A DNA stretch of 38,244 nucleotides from Pelotomaculum sp. UBA3103 (GTDB taxonomy: Bacteria > Bacillota > Desulfotomaculia > Desulfotomaculales > Pelotomaculaceae), in NCBI GenBank assembly GCA_002365855.1, contig DFAP01000131.1, positions 1-38,244 on the forward strand, read 5' to 3'. Within the stretch, counting starts at the first letter, position 1. Each line of letters begins with the position of its first letter. The notes below the pieces were generated by a model that worked only from the letters and a program-made list of their open reading frames with translations, was not told the origin of the DNA and did no database searches. The translations under genes were made by a program, and so were the position numbers. This document shows, piece by piece, positions 10,501 to 16,636 of this stretch.

Positions 10501-11154
10501 TATGACGGGGTTATCGCCCAGATCTCGGCTGCCTCTATAACGATTGAGGACTTTCTGAACAGAAAATTTGACAAATGGGAAAGAAAAGGTCTTGCTTTTC
10601 AGGATGTTTGGGATAAAGACGCAATCCTGTTTCCGGAAAAAATTAACGGTAAGTACGTAATCTATCACCGGATTGAGCCGAGCATATGGGTATCTCACCT
10701 GGATAAACTTGAATTTCCTGCTCCCAAGGAAAGCCATATTATTCTGGGGCCTCGCTCCGGCCGAATGTGGGATTCACTGAAGATCGGAGCAGGAACCCAA
10801 CCGATAAAAACCAGGTATGGTTGGCTGCTTATTTATCACGGCGTTGACAGGGAGCGGGTATACCGCCTTGGTGTCATTCTGACGGATTTAAATAATCCGG
10901 AGCGACTTCTCTATCGATCTCCAAATCCGATCCTTTCCCCCGAGACTGAATATGAGATTGGCAAGGAGGGCGAAAGCTGGGTGCCTAATGTGGTTTTCAC
11001 TTGTGGGACTGTTCCGGCGGAAGACAAAGAGGAGCTGGACGTCCAGGATGAGATACTTGTTTATTACGGCGCTGCTGATACCCATGTATGCCTGGCGACC
11101 GCAAAAGTTGGTGATTTAATACCGGAATCAGTAAGACAGGAAACACTGTCCTAA
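7591..11154 (+). CDS. GT-A glycosyltransferase / unknown middle region / GH130 fusion
   Basis: This giant 1187-residue protein has three parts. Residues 28-300 are a GT-A transferase resembling GT81/GT78 (glucosyl- or mannosylglycerate synthases): GIPFYNE at 35-41, GRGACIRAI at 102-110, FAADLLRE around 124-131 where the acidic metal motif would sit, and VDVTYGLGIDPWL near 211. Residues 300-870 are unrecognised; they include a likely coiled coil at about 384-433 and a conserved-looking block around 690-800. Residues 870-1187 are GH130: YSGNPILSP, GVEDPRVAV, LFPEKINGKYVIYHR, KIGAGTQPI, WLLIYHGVD and VVFTCGTVP. The ATG follows GGGGGAT. It is the last gene of the cluster, 123 bp after the GT4 fusion. 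One chain may both build and phosphorolyse or trim a mannoside. Domain calls are firm at both ends; the middle is open. Confidence 0.87.
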   Translation: MGSDRLSDLETLFKQSVKEVFEQAKALNDIDMVIGIPFYNEKDVLPSVVKDLEEGLIDLQCIEKSLIVCVGDHRGTEVLQAVKRLDLKVPHLEFLMLPGVSGRGACIRAILEMANLLEADAVIFAADLLRENDRGRQPDWIKRVIEPIRSDYDFVLATLQKHYFEDLLGSLFMAPLLEVFYGYSVKGSLSGIYAMSHDVVESLCSDLKFWVDVTYGLGIDPWLVTRSMRWNKKLCLVELGAKLEGISLDRLNLIFKETARSMFECIKRDEDYWQKAKFVLKTPDICGGNYSDTPYAPDYSTRDLALFRYSYYQYKNLYDSAYYDYLYDGIEDVEKAPAKVFEDNGKIWANIVFNLLFKYWFSRDVPKDDILNGLTFAFGGKVASYIEDIQSLQEELEEIKGNNIKTEDLIHGKVTSVNEKLRKDFLMLRDNFVRVWSYKGLEMKPPIIPAHYLEFIPGAPIVLHKKIMGRGDRVLWTEEMFNRLGTRYHEAFSRFIYDDLQVPEDAEPKTIIRHVEEFMMALDKVMDRVFPGNLYTEEGVKQVVEGFFLKNPVTFSIKDEVFQEMLIRFPPLNVMIPAGCKTVRELIRKMDVRDAVSLANLVETRKYGDRSALLWMLDNLRPDAMGEVEIKPIVLGKKVLSGTVKLASISDLNKLSSRIVCRPFNKGMGGGYPKLRFCLFILRHIVIAENYAYLWRTYARERKNLGGKIRNSLIGRYETEAFTAHNIFENFHHRALVHQLRVLSEELADKGHTKEARLIGLMCDGYGLSQVLADGTFLPCSAWSWASYSYKGGIGVPTPLSSHVEEKWFNHEFLEEIYTELGNDPCEILRMVAQLIGEGRASENLLDILMGIRPKDITVVEQETLDYPPAGQLVRYSGNPILSPIKEHSWESKYVLNTAALRIKDRVYLLYRAYGDDEVSTIGLAVTDGYRVLERLPMPIFIPINERDKKGVEDPRVAVIDNKIYMLYTAYDGVIAQISAASITIEDFLNRKFDKWERKGLAFQDVWDKDAILFPEKINGKYVIYHRIEPSIWVSHLDKLEFPAPKESHIILGPRSGRMWDSLKIGAGTQPIKTRYGWLLIYHGVDRERVYRLGVILTDLNNPERLLYRSPNPILSPETEYEIGKEGESWVPNVVFTCGTVPAEDKEELDVQDEILVYYGAADTHVCLATAKVGDLIPESVRQETLS

Positions 11155-11172
11155 GATCCGCCTAGACAATTT

Positions 11173-11200
11173 TTCCTCTGTGTTATAAACTTTAGAGGAA
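11173..11200 (+). terminator. weak hairpin after the glycan cluster
   Basis: TTCCTCT at 11173 pairs with AGAGGAA at 11194 across a 14-nt loop, 18 bp after the stop of the 1187-residue gene. There is only a short T run, so termination is uncertain. The rest of the 331-bp gap up to 11485 has a second inverted repeat (CCTGGT at 11402 with ACCAGG at 11420) followed by ACATTTTT, and no recognisable gene or riboswitch. Confidence 0.25.
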
Positions 11201-11491
11201 TTTGGTCATCGCTTGATGAATAGAATTTTCATTACCCTGATTAAGTATATACTTAAATTTTATTGAAGCTTTGTTAGTATAGGATATGTCCGGCCGCCTG
11301 CGGAGCAAAGAGTTAACAATTTAATTCTATTGCTTTTGGAGTAATTCAAGCTGATTACAGGCAAGCTATATAGCCCACGAGGTGCTGAATTATTAGTCTA
11401 TCCTGGTGTCCGGCCTGCAACCAGGGACATTTTTCCTGGATCACAAGGATTTTACCCCGCTCCTGGAAATTGACTAAAGAGGGGAATGCAT

Positions 11492-11800
11492 ATGACTAAT
11501 CCTCGTTTGCTGTTAATTCTGTTTGCCCTGGCTTTTCTCGGAATCCAGGTGGTCAGTTATATGTCAGGGATATCCAAGCACGAGGAAAAGATGGCCAAGC
11601 TGGAAAAACAGCTTGTTCAATTTGAGACCAAAGGTACATACCTGGATTTAAAATCGGATCCAGCAGTGAAGCTTAAAGAGGAAAAGGCCAGGTTTAAAGG
11701 CGAAACCGTGACTTTTATTGTTAAGGTTCTGGTAATCTCCGGGGCGACAGCCTTTGTCTATGCCCTGATGAAAACGGACCGGGGGCAAAAAGGCGGTTAA
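11492..11800 (+). CDS. small membrane protein with two helices and a charged middle
   Basis: This 102-residue protein is not assigned to a family. Residues 4-22 (LLLILFALAFLGIQVVSYM) form a hydrophobic helix. Residues 25-65 are highly charged with heptad-like spacing and probably form a coiled coil. Residues 73-92 (TFIVKVLVISGATAFVYAL) form a second membrane helix, followed by a basic tail. The ATG at 11492 is preferred because AGAGGGG lies 7 bp upstream; an in-frame ATG two codons earlier overlaps that site. Two hairpins with T runs follow the stop. It converges on the dynamin-like operon, whose last gene also encodes a membrane-anchored coiled-coil protein, so a shared membrane function is conceivable but only guessed. 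Confidence 0.72.
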   Translation: MTNPRLLLILFALAFLGIQVVSYMSGISKHEEKMAKLEKQLVQFETKGTYLDLKSDPAVKLKEEKARFKGETVTFIVKVLVISGATAFVYALMKTDRGQKGG

Positions 11801-11807
11801 TTGAAGA

Positions 11808-11830
11808 GCGGCTGTACGGGCCGCATTTTT
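11808..11830 (+). terminator. intrinsic terminator of the 102-residue gene
   Basis: GCGGC at 11808-11812 pairs with GCCGC at 11820-11824 around a 7-nt loop and is followed by ATTTTTAT. It starts 8 bp after the stop codon. Confidence 0.5.
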
Positions 11831-11868
11831 ATATGTATAGCTATGTCTGAAATAAATAATTAACAAAT

Positions 11869-11897
11869 GAAGGCTCCACGACAGTGGGCCTTCTTTT
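11869..11897 (+). terminator. second intrinsic terminator in the convergent gap
   Basis: GAAGGCTCCAC pairs with GTGGGCCTTC across a 4-nt loop, with one small internal irregularity, and runs into TTCTTTT. It backs up the terminator at 11808 and separates the rightward gene from the leftward operon ending at 11962. Confidence 0.55.
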
Positions 11898-11961
11898 AAT
11901 GCAAAATTATCATTAGTTAAAGTGACCAGGAGTTTTTGTAAGCAGGGAAGGGTGGTTATCG

Positions 11962-12225
11962 CTATATCAGTACGGTGTATGAGAGCACAGCCAGGAGGGC
12001 GCATAATAATATTAATCCCGCAGTTGCAAAGCGACTGAACCGTTTGTGAATGTCAGCCAGCAGCAAAAGTTCGTCTTCCAAAGCGTTCATTCTATGGGTC
12101 AGGCCGTTTATTTCAAGGTTAATATTGGAGATGTTGGTTTCGGAAGGCGCCACCATTTTATTATGTATGGTTGATGCCAGAGATTTTACTATCTCCAGGT
12201 GGTTTTGTGAATTCTCAACTTTCAT
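11962..12225 (-). CDS. small C-tail-anchored coiled-coil protein of the dynamin operon
   Basis: This 87-residue protein has no recognised family. The first 63 residues are polar with heptad-like hydrophobic spacing (LEINGLTHRMNALEDELLLL), suggesting a coiled coil. Residues 65-87 (FATAGLILLCALLAVLSYTV and on) form one membrane helix at the very C terminus, so most of the protein should face the cytoplasm. The ATG follows GGGGGAA and overlaps the end of the preceding 98-residue gene by 11 bp, which indicates translational coupling. It is the last gene of a four-gene leftward operon headed by the dynamin-like GTPase. A membrane adaptor for that GTPase is a reasonable inference, with no direct evidence. 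Confidence 0.72.
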   Translation of the reverse strand: MKVENSQNHLEIVKSLASTIHNKMVAPSETNISNINLEINGLTHRMNALEDELLLLADIHKRFSRFATAGLILLCALLAVLSYTVLI

Positions 12226-12511
12226 TTTGATTTCCCCCTGCCTGGTTAATGGCGTCCCTGAGAGCTGCCAGGATCACCAGCGGCAGTCTTTGTACTTCAC
12301 TTTCAAGCGTTTCCAGCCTGGCCATGATCTCTAAAACTCTTGTCCGGTTCTGCACTTCCAACTCTTCCAGGCGTCCGGCTATCTTGAAATTACCCTCCAT
12401 GACCGGTTGAACCAGTTTTGTTCTTAAACCCACAAGGATGTCTCCCAACATTCTTTGGATCATTTCGTCTCCAGTTTTTCCCGCAACCGATTCATTCAGC
12501 TTTAACTCCAT
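12215..12511 (-). CDS. small helical protein of the dynamin operon
   Basis: This 98-residue protein matches no family I know. It is predicted to be almost entirely helical, with long amphipathic stretches (MIQRMLGDILVGLRTKLVQP, then FKIAGRLEELEVQNRTRVLE and MARLETLESEVQRLP) typical of coiled-coil assembly. No signal peptide or membrane helix is visible. The ATG has a strong GAGGAGG site. It lies 15 bp after the 64-residue gene and overlaps the next gene by 11 bp. Tight spacing makes it part of the dynamin operon and probably a partner in that complex. Confidence 0.75.
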   Translation of the reverse strand: MELKLNESVAGKTGDEMIQRMLGDILVGLRTKLVQPVMEGNFKIAGRLEELEVQNRTRVLEIMARLETLESEVQRLPLVILAALRDAINQAGGNQNES

Positions 12512-12526
12512 GTTAGTACCTCCTCT

Positions 12527-12721
12527 TTAGATTTTTTCAATGGCTCTTTTCAATATCATCAGGAACCTTGCAGTTTCACGGTGGGAGTGCTCTTCCATAG
12601 CCGAGCTAAAACTATCCCGGAAATCGCCGAGGATGTCTTTTTTTAGCTCTCCCCCGGTGCGGCCGCTTACCTCCCTAATTATTTTCCGCAGCCGTTCATC
12701 CAAAAGCCTTGCGTTTTCCAT
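12527..12721 (-). CDS. very small helical protein of the dynamin operon
   Basis: This is a 64-residue charged, apparently all-helical protein (ARLLDERLRKIIREVSGRTG near the start, FLMILKRAIEKI at the end), with no cysteines, signal or membrane segment. The ATG is preceded by GGGAGG at good spacing, and the frame starts only 4 bp after the stop of the dynamin-like gene, so it is almost certainly translated. Its phrase GELKKDILGDF loosely echoes EMIQRMLGDILVGL in the next protein, hinting at a shared small fold or distant duplication. Function is unknown. Confidence 0.7.
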   Translation of the reverse strand: MENARLLDERLRKIIREVSGRTGGELKKDILGDFRDSFSSAMEEHSHRETARFLMILKRAIEKI

Positions 12722-12725
12722 GTTT

Positions 12726-15071
12726 TCAAAACCTCCCTGAGTCGTAAATCGTGTTCCGAATATCTTTCAACTTCCTTTTAGATTCTCTGAGAGAGTTCTG
12801 CGCCTTGCGGAACATCACTTTTTGATCATTAGCAGGGTGCCCGGAGATGATCTGTTCCTTAATAATTTCCGAACCGTGGTCAAGAGCCGAGTACAGTTCA
12901 CCAGCTGCAGCCAGGTAAAATTTCTTGGCACGATTTTTCAAGATGCTTTCCTCGATGCTTAAGAGCAGGGAAGACATACCGCTATCTTCACCTGCCAGGG
13001 CATTAAGGGCTGAGACAAGAAAGATTTTAGGCCCCCGGCTGGTGTAGTTTGCCGGTCGTGAACTTGTAATGGAATTGTGAATGAAATTGTACACCGTTTC
13101 ACGTTCGGAAGATGTTAAGGTGTCCGCAAAATTAATCACCACGAAGGTAGTGTCTTCTCCTGATAGTAAGCCCTCTGGCATGGTTTCTCCTGAAGTTTCG
13201 GTCCAGAGCAAATCACGGAAGTGGTCCCGGTCCATATTGTTGAAGATATGTTTGGCGTTGAAAAATAACAGGTAGGCGTCGCTTTGCTTTATAGACATGG
13301 ATGTTTTCTCTTGGTGGTTCTTTTGGATCCAATCCAGGCCGGGAGTGTCAATAAATAAGGAGAGCCTTAAATAATCAGCAGGGTGCTGGAGTTCAACCCC
13401 TTCTATTTTCAGGGCCTTGTCAGGTCCAATCGCGTCCCAGAAAGCTTTGATCCCCTCCTGATCTTCCAGGTCAAACTCCATCGGGTCAGGTTTTTTAAAA
13501 GTTACTCTGGCTTTTTGCATGAAGCTCTTTCCTTTTATCCATTTGGCAGGCAAAAGCTTAAAGGCTGACGGTATTAATCCGGCTCCGGCTGCTCTGGCAA
13601 AAGATCCGGCGGCAAAAATTTCTTTGAGCTGCTTGACAAGCACAGCCATTTCCTGTTTTCCAACATGGCTGAAGCGGCCGTCTACACAGGCTTCAAGGTA
13701 TGCTATGTCAGAATCCGCGCTGTTCAGCCATTTTTCCAGAGCCCCCAGTTCCTCACGGTTGATACAGGTTTTGCCGCCGACCTGACCGCAGACTCTAAGT
13801 GTTGTTTGAAGGGAGGCATAGACCCTGGCTTTTTTTCGGTCGCCGTAAGTTACTTTCGTAACCGATGCCGTGGTTGGACCGTCAGCTGCAGGTAACATTT
13901 CTTCTTTTAACAGCGCGTTGATAAATGTCGTCTTGCCTGTCGAAAAACCGCCTGCCACCACTATGGCAAACCGCTCGGCATTGATCCTGCAGTAAAGATC
14001 TTCCAGCTTAGGCCGGTCCAGGAGGCCGTCAAGCTCCTTAATATTTAACAAGGTTGTTATGAAATCGAGGAGGGAGCCCCGATTTTCCTTGATGCCGGCT
14101 GTCTTAGGACGGTAGGGCTTTCCTCCGGGTTTTCTCACCCCAACGCCGAGGTTGGAGTCATTCATCACTTTAAAACGGCTCTCCATCTCTCCAATCGCTG
14201 CCGGGATAGTATGGATGATACGGTTCGCCTCCAATATTTTCTGGGTGGTTTCCATTACGCCCCAAAAATTTGAAAGAAAAAAGGCGTCATCTTGTATTCC
14301 TACAGCCTTATTAATTCTAAAAGGTAGTTCATCGTCGACCTTTTTTATAGCCAAACCGGCCAGGCGCAAGGTTTCCCTGGCTGCTTCAACTTCTAAAAAA
14401 GTGCGCAGTGTGTCAATGTTCTCACTGTCGAATGTGTTGATAGTATTTAGTCTGACAGGGCTTAGAAATATTTCTCTCAATACAGCCCTGGTTGTTTCCA
14501 GTGATGACCCGTCACAGATCCCAAGATTACAGTTAAGCCAGAATGAGATGTCGTCTAATTTATTATTTTTCCACGCGACTGCCAGCTTGTACAGGAAGTG
14601 CCTGTTCATATCCTCAATTCCGCGCTGATGAAAGAGATAAACAATTTTGTCCGACAATTGAACAGCCTGTTTGGCGAGAAATTCTGAGTCAGCGTTTATA
14701 GAGTCGATACCAGGGGTGTCCATCAGGCTGCACCTGGTCAAAAATGGGGAGGGGACCTCGACCACGATCCGGCTGGCACGAGTTTTCAGGCTTGTTAAAT
14801 AAGCTCTCAGGTGAGCCGCCTGGCGAAAGGTCTTCTTTTTCCTCGAGCCGTATTCTGCTGCCGAGAAGGTATGGCCATGCTCAAAATAAAGCAGACAGGG
14901 TGTTGTGGGGATAACACCGACCGGACTGATGTTAAACTCCAGTAGTTTGTTCAGCAGGGTCGACTTTCCTGAGTTATAGGAACCAAGTATAGTCACGCAT
15001 GGTTTGTTAACCCGGCCGGTTAAATCTACTAGAGACTCTGAGCTAGCAATAAAGCGAGAAATGTCAGTCAA
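12726..15071 (-). CDS. double-GTPase dynamin-like protein
   Basis: This 781-residue protein carries two dynamin-type GTPase modules in tandem, as in bacterial dynamin-like proteins such as Bacillus DynA. The first has a P-loop GSYNSGKST near residue 30, VIPTT for switch I, and DTPGID near 117, but no clear T/NKxD specificity motif (the region reads WLNCNLG). The second has GGFSTGKTT near 374, DGPTTASVT, DTPGLDW near 574 and a degenerate NFAD. A long insertion containing a hydrophobic patch (about 490-520) lies between its switch regions. Bacterial members bind and fuse or protect membranes. No membrane helix is obvious, so small partner proteins may provide anchoring. The start is TTG with GGGAGG 9 bp upstream. 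It heads a four-gene operon and diverges from a SIR2-like gene. Confidence 0.87.
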   Translation of the reverse strand: MTDISRFIASSESLVDLTGRVNKPCVTILGSYNSGKSTLLNKLLEFNISPVGVIPTTPCLLYFEHGHTFSAAEYGSRKKKTFRQAAHLRAYLTSLKTRASRIVVEVPSPFLTRCSLMDTPGIDSINADSEFLAKQAVQLSDKIVYLFHQRGIEDMNRHFLYKLAVAWKNNKLDDISFWLNCNLGICDGSSLETTRAVLREIFLSPVRLNTINTFDSENIDTLRTFLEVEAARETLRLAGLAIKKVDDELPFRINKAVGIQDDAFFLSNFWGVMETTQKILEANRIIHTIPAAIGEMESRFKVMNDSNLGVGVRKPGGKPYRPKTAGIKENRGSLLDFITTLLNIKELDGLLDRPKLEDLYCRINAERFAIVVAGGFSTGKTTFINALLKEEMLPAADGPTTASVTKVTYGDRKKARVYASLQTTLRVCGQVGGKTCINREELGALEKWLNSADSDIAYLEACVDGRFSHVGKQEMAVLVKQLKEIFAAGSFARAAGAGLIPSAFKLLPAKWIKGKSFMQKARVTFKKPDPMEFDLEDQEGIKAFWDAIGPDKALKIEGVELQHPADYLRLSLFIDTPGLDWIQKNHQEKTSMSIKQSDAYLLFFNAKHIFNNMDRDHFRDLLWTETSGETMPEGLLSGEDTTFVVINFADTLTSSERETVYNFIHNSITSSRPANYTSRGPKIFLVSALNALAGEDSGMSSLLLSIEESILKNRAKKFYLAAAGELYSALDHGSEIIKEQIISGHPANDQKVMFRKAQNSLRESKRKLKDIRNTIYDSGRF

Positions 15072-15173
15072 GGAAGATTTCCTCCCATACGTGGTAAATG
15101 TTTCTTTTGGTTCTATATATTAACGGGTACTGTCTTTTATGACTTCCTCCATTTTAAAAAGTTTTTACGATAG

Positions 15174-15202
15174 TTGTTTATCTTACTGTTTTTATTGATA
15201 AA
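15174..15202 (+). promoter_or_regulatory. candidate promoter for the SIR2-like gene
   Basis: TTGTTT (15174-15179) and GATAAA (15197-15202) are separated by 17 bp in an AT-rich intergenic stretch. Transcription would begin near 15209, upstream of a 15-codon reading frame and of the SIR2-like gene. Only the spacing and partial consensus support this. Confidence 0.35.
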
Positions 15203-15243
15203 ATAAGTTTAAATGATCCAGAGTTTATCTGGAGGAAGTGAAC

Positions 15244-15291
15244 ATGGATTTAATGGATATTTCAGAGCGGACGCCAGGGCTATTGCTCTGA
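15244..15291 (+). CDS. possible 15-codon leader peptide
   Basis: An ATG preceded by a strong GGAGG (15231-15235, 8 bp spacing) opens a frame reading MDLMDISERTPGLLL and a TGA stop, 45 bp before the SIR2-like start. It is in the same frame as that gene, but at least two stops separate them. The ribosome site is better than those of many annotated genes here. It could be a regulatory leader, a micro-protein, or a remnant of an older start region. No run of one amino acid suggests attenuation. Confidence 0.3.
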   Translation: MDLMDISERTPGLLL

Positions 15292-15336
15292 CAGGGGTGT
15301 CTGTGAATTGAAAATATTTGGGGGGAGCAGCCTTTA

Positions 15337-16305
15337 GTGAAGACTGTTTACGTTATGGGAGCAGGTGCCTCTGCTGCGGAAGGGGCGCCGGTAGTGCGCA
15401 ACTTTCTGCGGATAGCTCATCGTTATTTTAAAGAAGAGCGTAATGACATAGACCTTGAAATAGTCTGGGAGTTCCTGGAGTATTTTTACGGAACCCGGAA
15501 GAAAATCAAATCTGAAGATGACCTCGACAAATACTTGGGGATTGATGAGTTATTCAATATTGTCGACTGGTATCTTCTTCACAACCAGGCTTTTTCGCTA
15601 AGGTTTCCCATGCCCAGGCTGTATGAATTAAAATCGGCTCTAGTCATGATGATAAGTTTGACCCTGGAAAGGTCCCTGCCGCCGGACAAGGGAATTCACC
15701 ATTCTTTTGTGTCAGAAGTGATGAGTTCCTGTGATGAGCGTCCAACCTTTATCTCTTTAAACTATGATATTGTTCTGGACAAAGCGGTGCGGGCTACGGG
15801 TTACGGCCTGGAATACGGCTTTTACGGAAGCCACGACGACCATCTGAAAACCCGCGGCAAGGTTCCACTATATAAACTGCACGGCTCCCTCAATTGGACT
15901 CTTTGTCCTCTGTGCGGGGAAATATCCGAACATGAGGAAAAAGTAGCACACTTATTATTTACGGAAAGTTCCATTACCTGTTTGAACTGCGGGGGGGAAA
16001 ACTTACAGTCAGTCATCATCGCCCCGACTCTATACAAGTCATACAATATCAGCCGGCTTCACAATATCTGGGACAGCGCCGGCGGTGCTATCAGCCGCTC
16101 CGACCGCCTGGTGATCATTGGATATTCCCTGGCTCCGGCAGATACATCGATTATTGCCACGGTAAAAAGGGCTCTAAACGTTCCGGACAGGAAAAGGGAG
16201 ATGGTGGTTATTAACCCCAGCAGGCGGGTATGCAGCAGGTACCGTCAGATCTTTGGAGAGGAATGCAGGATTATCTGCGCCAGCTTTACCGGGCAGGTGC
16301 CTTAA
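15337..16305 (+). CDS. SIR2-like NAD-binding protein with zinc ribbon
   Basis: This is a 322-residue protein of the SIR2-like superfamily. The NAD-binding glycine loop is GAGAS (8-12), the conserved Asn/Asp pair is LNYDIVLD (N142, D144), and the catalytic-type histidine is in KLHGSLNW (H182). Two CxxC pairs (C190/C193 and C215/C218) form a zinc ribbon, and IGYSLAPADT (261-270) closes the Rossmann fold. Members either deacylate proteins using NAD or cleave NAD, the latter often in phage defence. The sequence does not decide between these. The start is GTG with GGGGGAG upstream. It diverges from the dynamin-like operon and is followed by a good terminator. A link to that operon is possible from position only. 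Confidence 0.85.
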   Translation: MKTVYVMGAGASAAEGAPVVRNFLRIAHRYFKEERNDIDLEIVWEFLEYFYGTRKKIKSEDDLDKYLGIDELFNIVDWYLLHNQAFSLRFPMPRLYELKSALVMMISLTLERSLPPDKGIHHSFVSEVMSSCDERPTFISLNYDIVLDKAVRATGYGLEYGFYGSHDDHLKTRGKVPLYKLHGSLNWTLCPLCGEISEHEEKVAHLLFTESSITCLNCGGENLQSVIIAPTLYKSYNISRLHNIWDSAGGAISRSDRLVIIGYSLAPADTSIIATVKRALNVPDRKREMVVINPSRRVCSRYRQIFGEECRIICASFTGQVP

Positions 16306-16333
16306 CTGTGGTAGTGCTCAGCACAGCGGTTGA

Positions 16334-16426
16334 AAGCATGATACTGGCACCCACCTGGCTTACCTGGCCAAGTTTCCGCCCGAAGGAGTAAAGCCTGAAG
16401 ATGATTCGGAACTTTTAATTGGTTAA
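16334..16426 (+). pseudogene. possible remnant of a gene 3' end
   Basis: After a TGA at 16331, one frame reads KHDTGTHLAYLAKFPPEGVK and ends PEDDSELLIG before TAA. The residue composition looks like a real soluble C terminus, but there is no start codon or ribosome site and the upstream part is missing. It overlaps no gene. I cannot name the parent family; chance remains possible. Confidence 0.2.
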
Positions 16427-16461
16427 CGGGTTATCCTAAAAAAATAAAACACTAACGACTG

Positions 16462-16494
16462 AAAAGGAACGACATCAAGGACGTTCCTTTTTTT
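16462..16494 (+). terminator. intrinsic terminator after the SIR2-like gene
   Basis: AAAGGAACG (16463-16471) pairs perfectly with CGTTCCTTT (16482-16490) across a 10-nt loop and runs into seven T residues. It is the strongest terminator in the window and closes rightward transcription from the SIR2-like gene. Confidence 0.75.
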
Positions 16495-16636
16495 AAATGT
16501 TTATGACTTTCCGGCTGATTATTTGATTGCCGAGGAGTGGCGAACACTCATCGGACTGGGTATGACGTGGGTTCCAGGTTCAACGAATCTGCACGCGTTG
16601 CGTCGTGCTCTGTTACGATTAAGGAGGAGTCTAAAA

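Noticed and set aside
11281..11480. Possible c-di-GMP or other riboswitch suggested by GC-rich blocks and GCAAAG
   Set aside because: The conserved core sequences and pairing of known classes could not be found.
14152..14628. 158-codon open frame opposite the dynamin-like gene
   Set aside because: It is a shadow of the true gene with low-complexity serine-rich translation and no ribosome site.
16523..16636. Upstream extension of the ICMT-like gene to a TTG
   Set aside because: There is no ribosome site at the TTG, the extra residues are not family-like, and AAGGAGG sits before the ATG at 16637.
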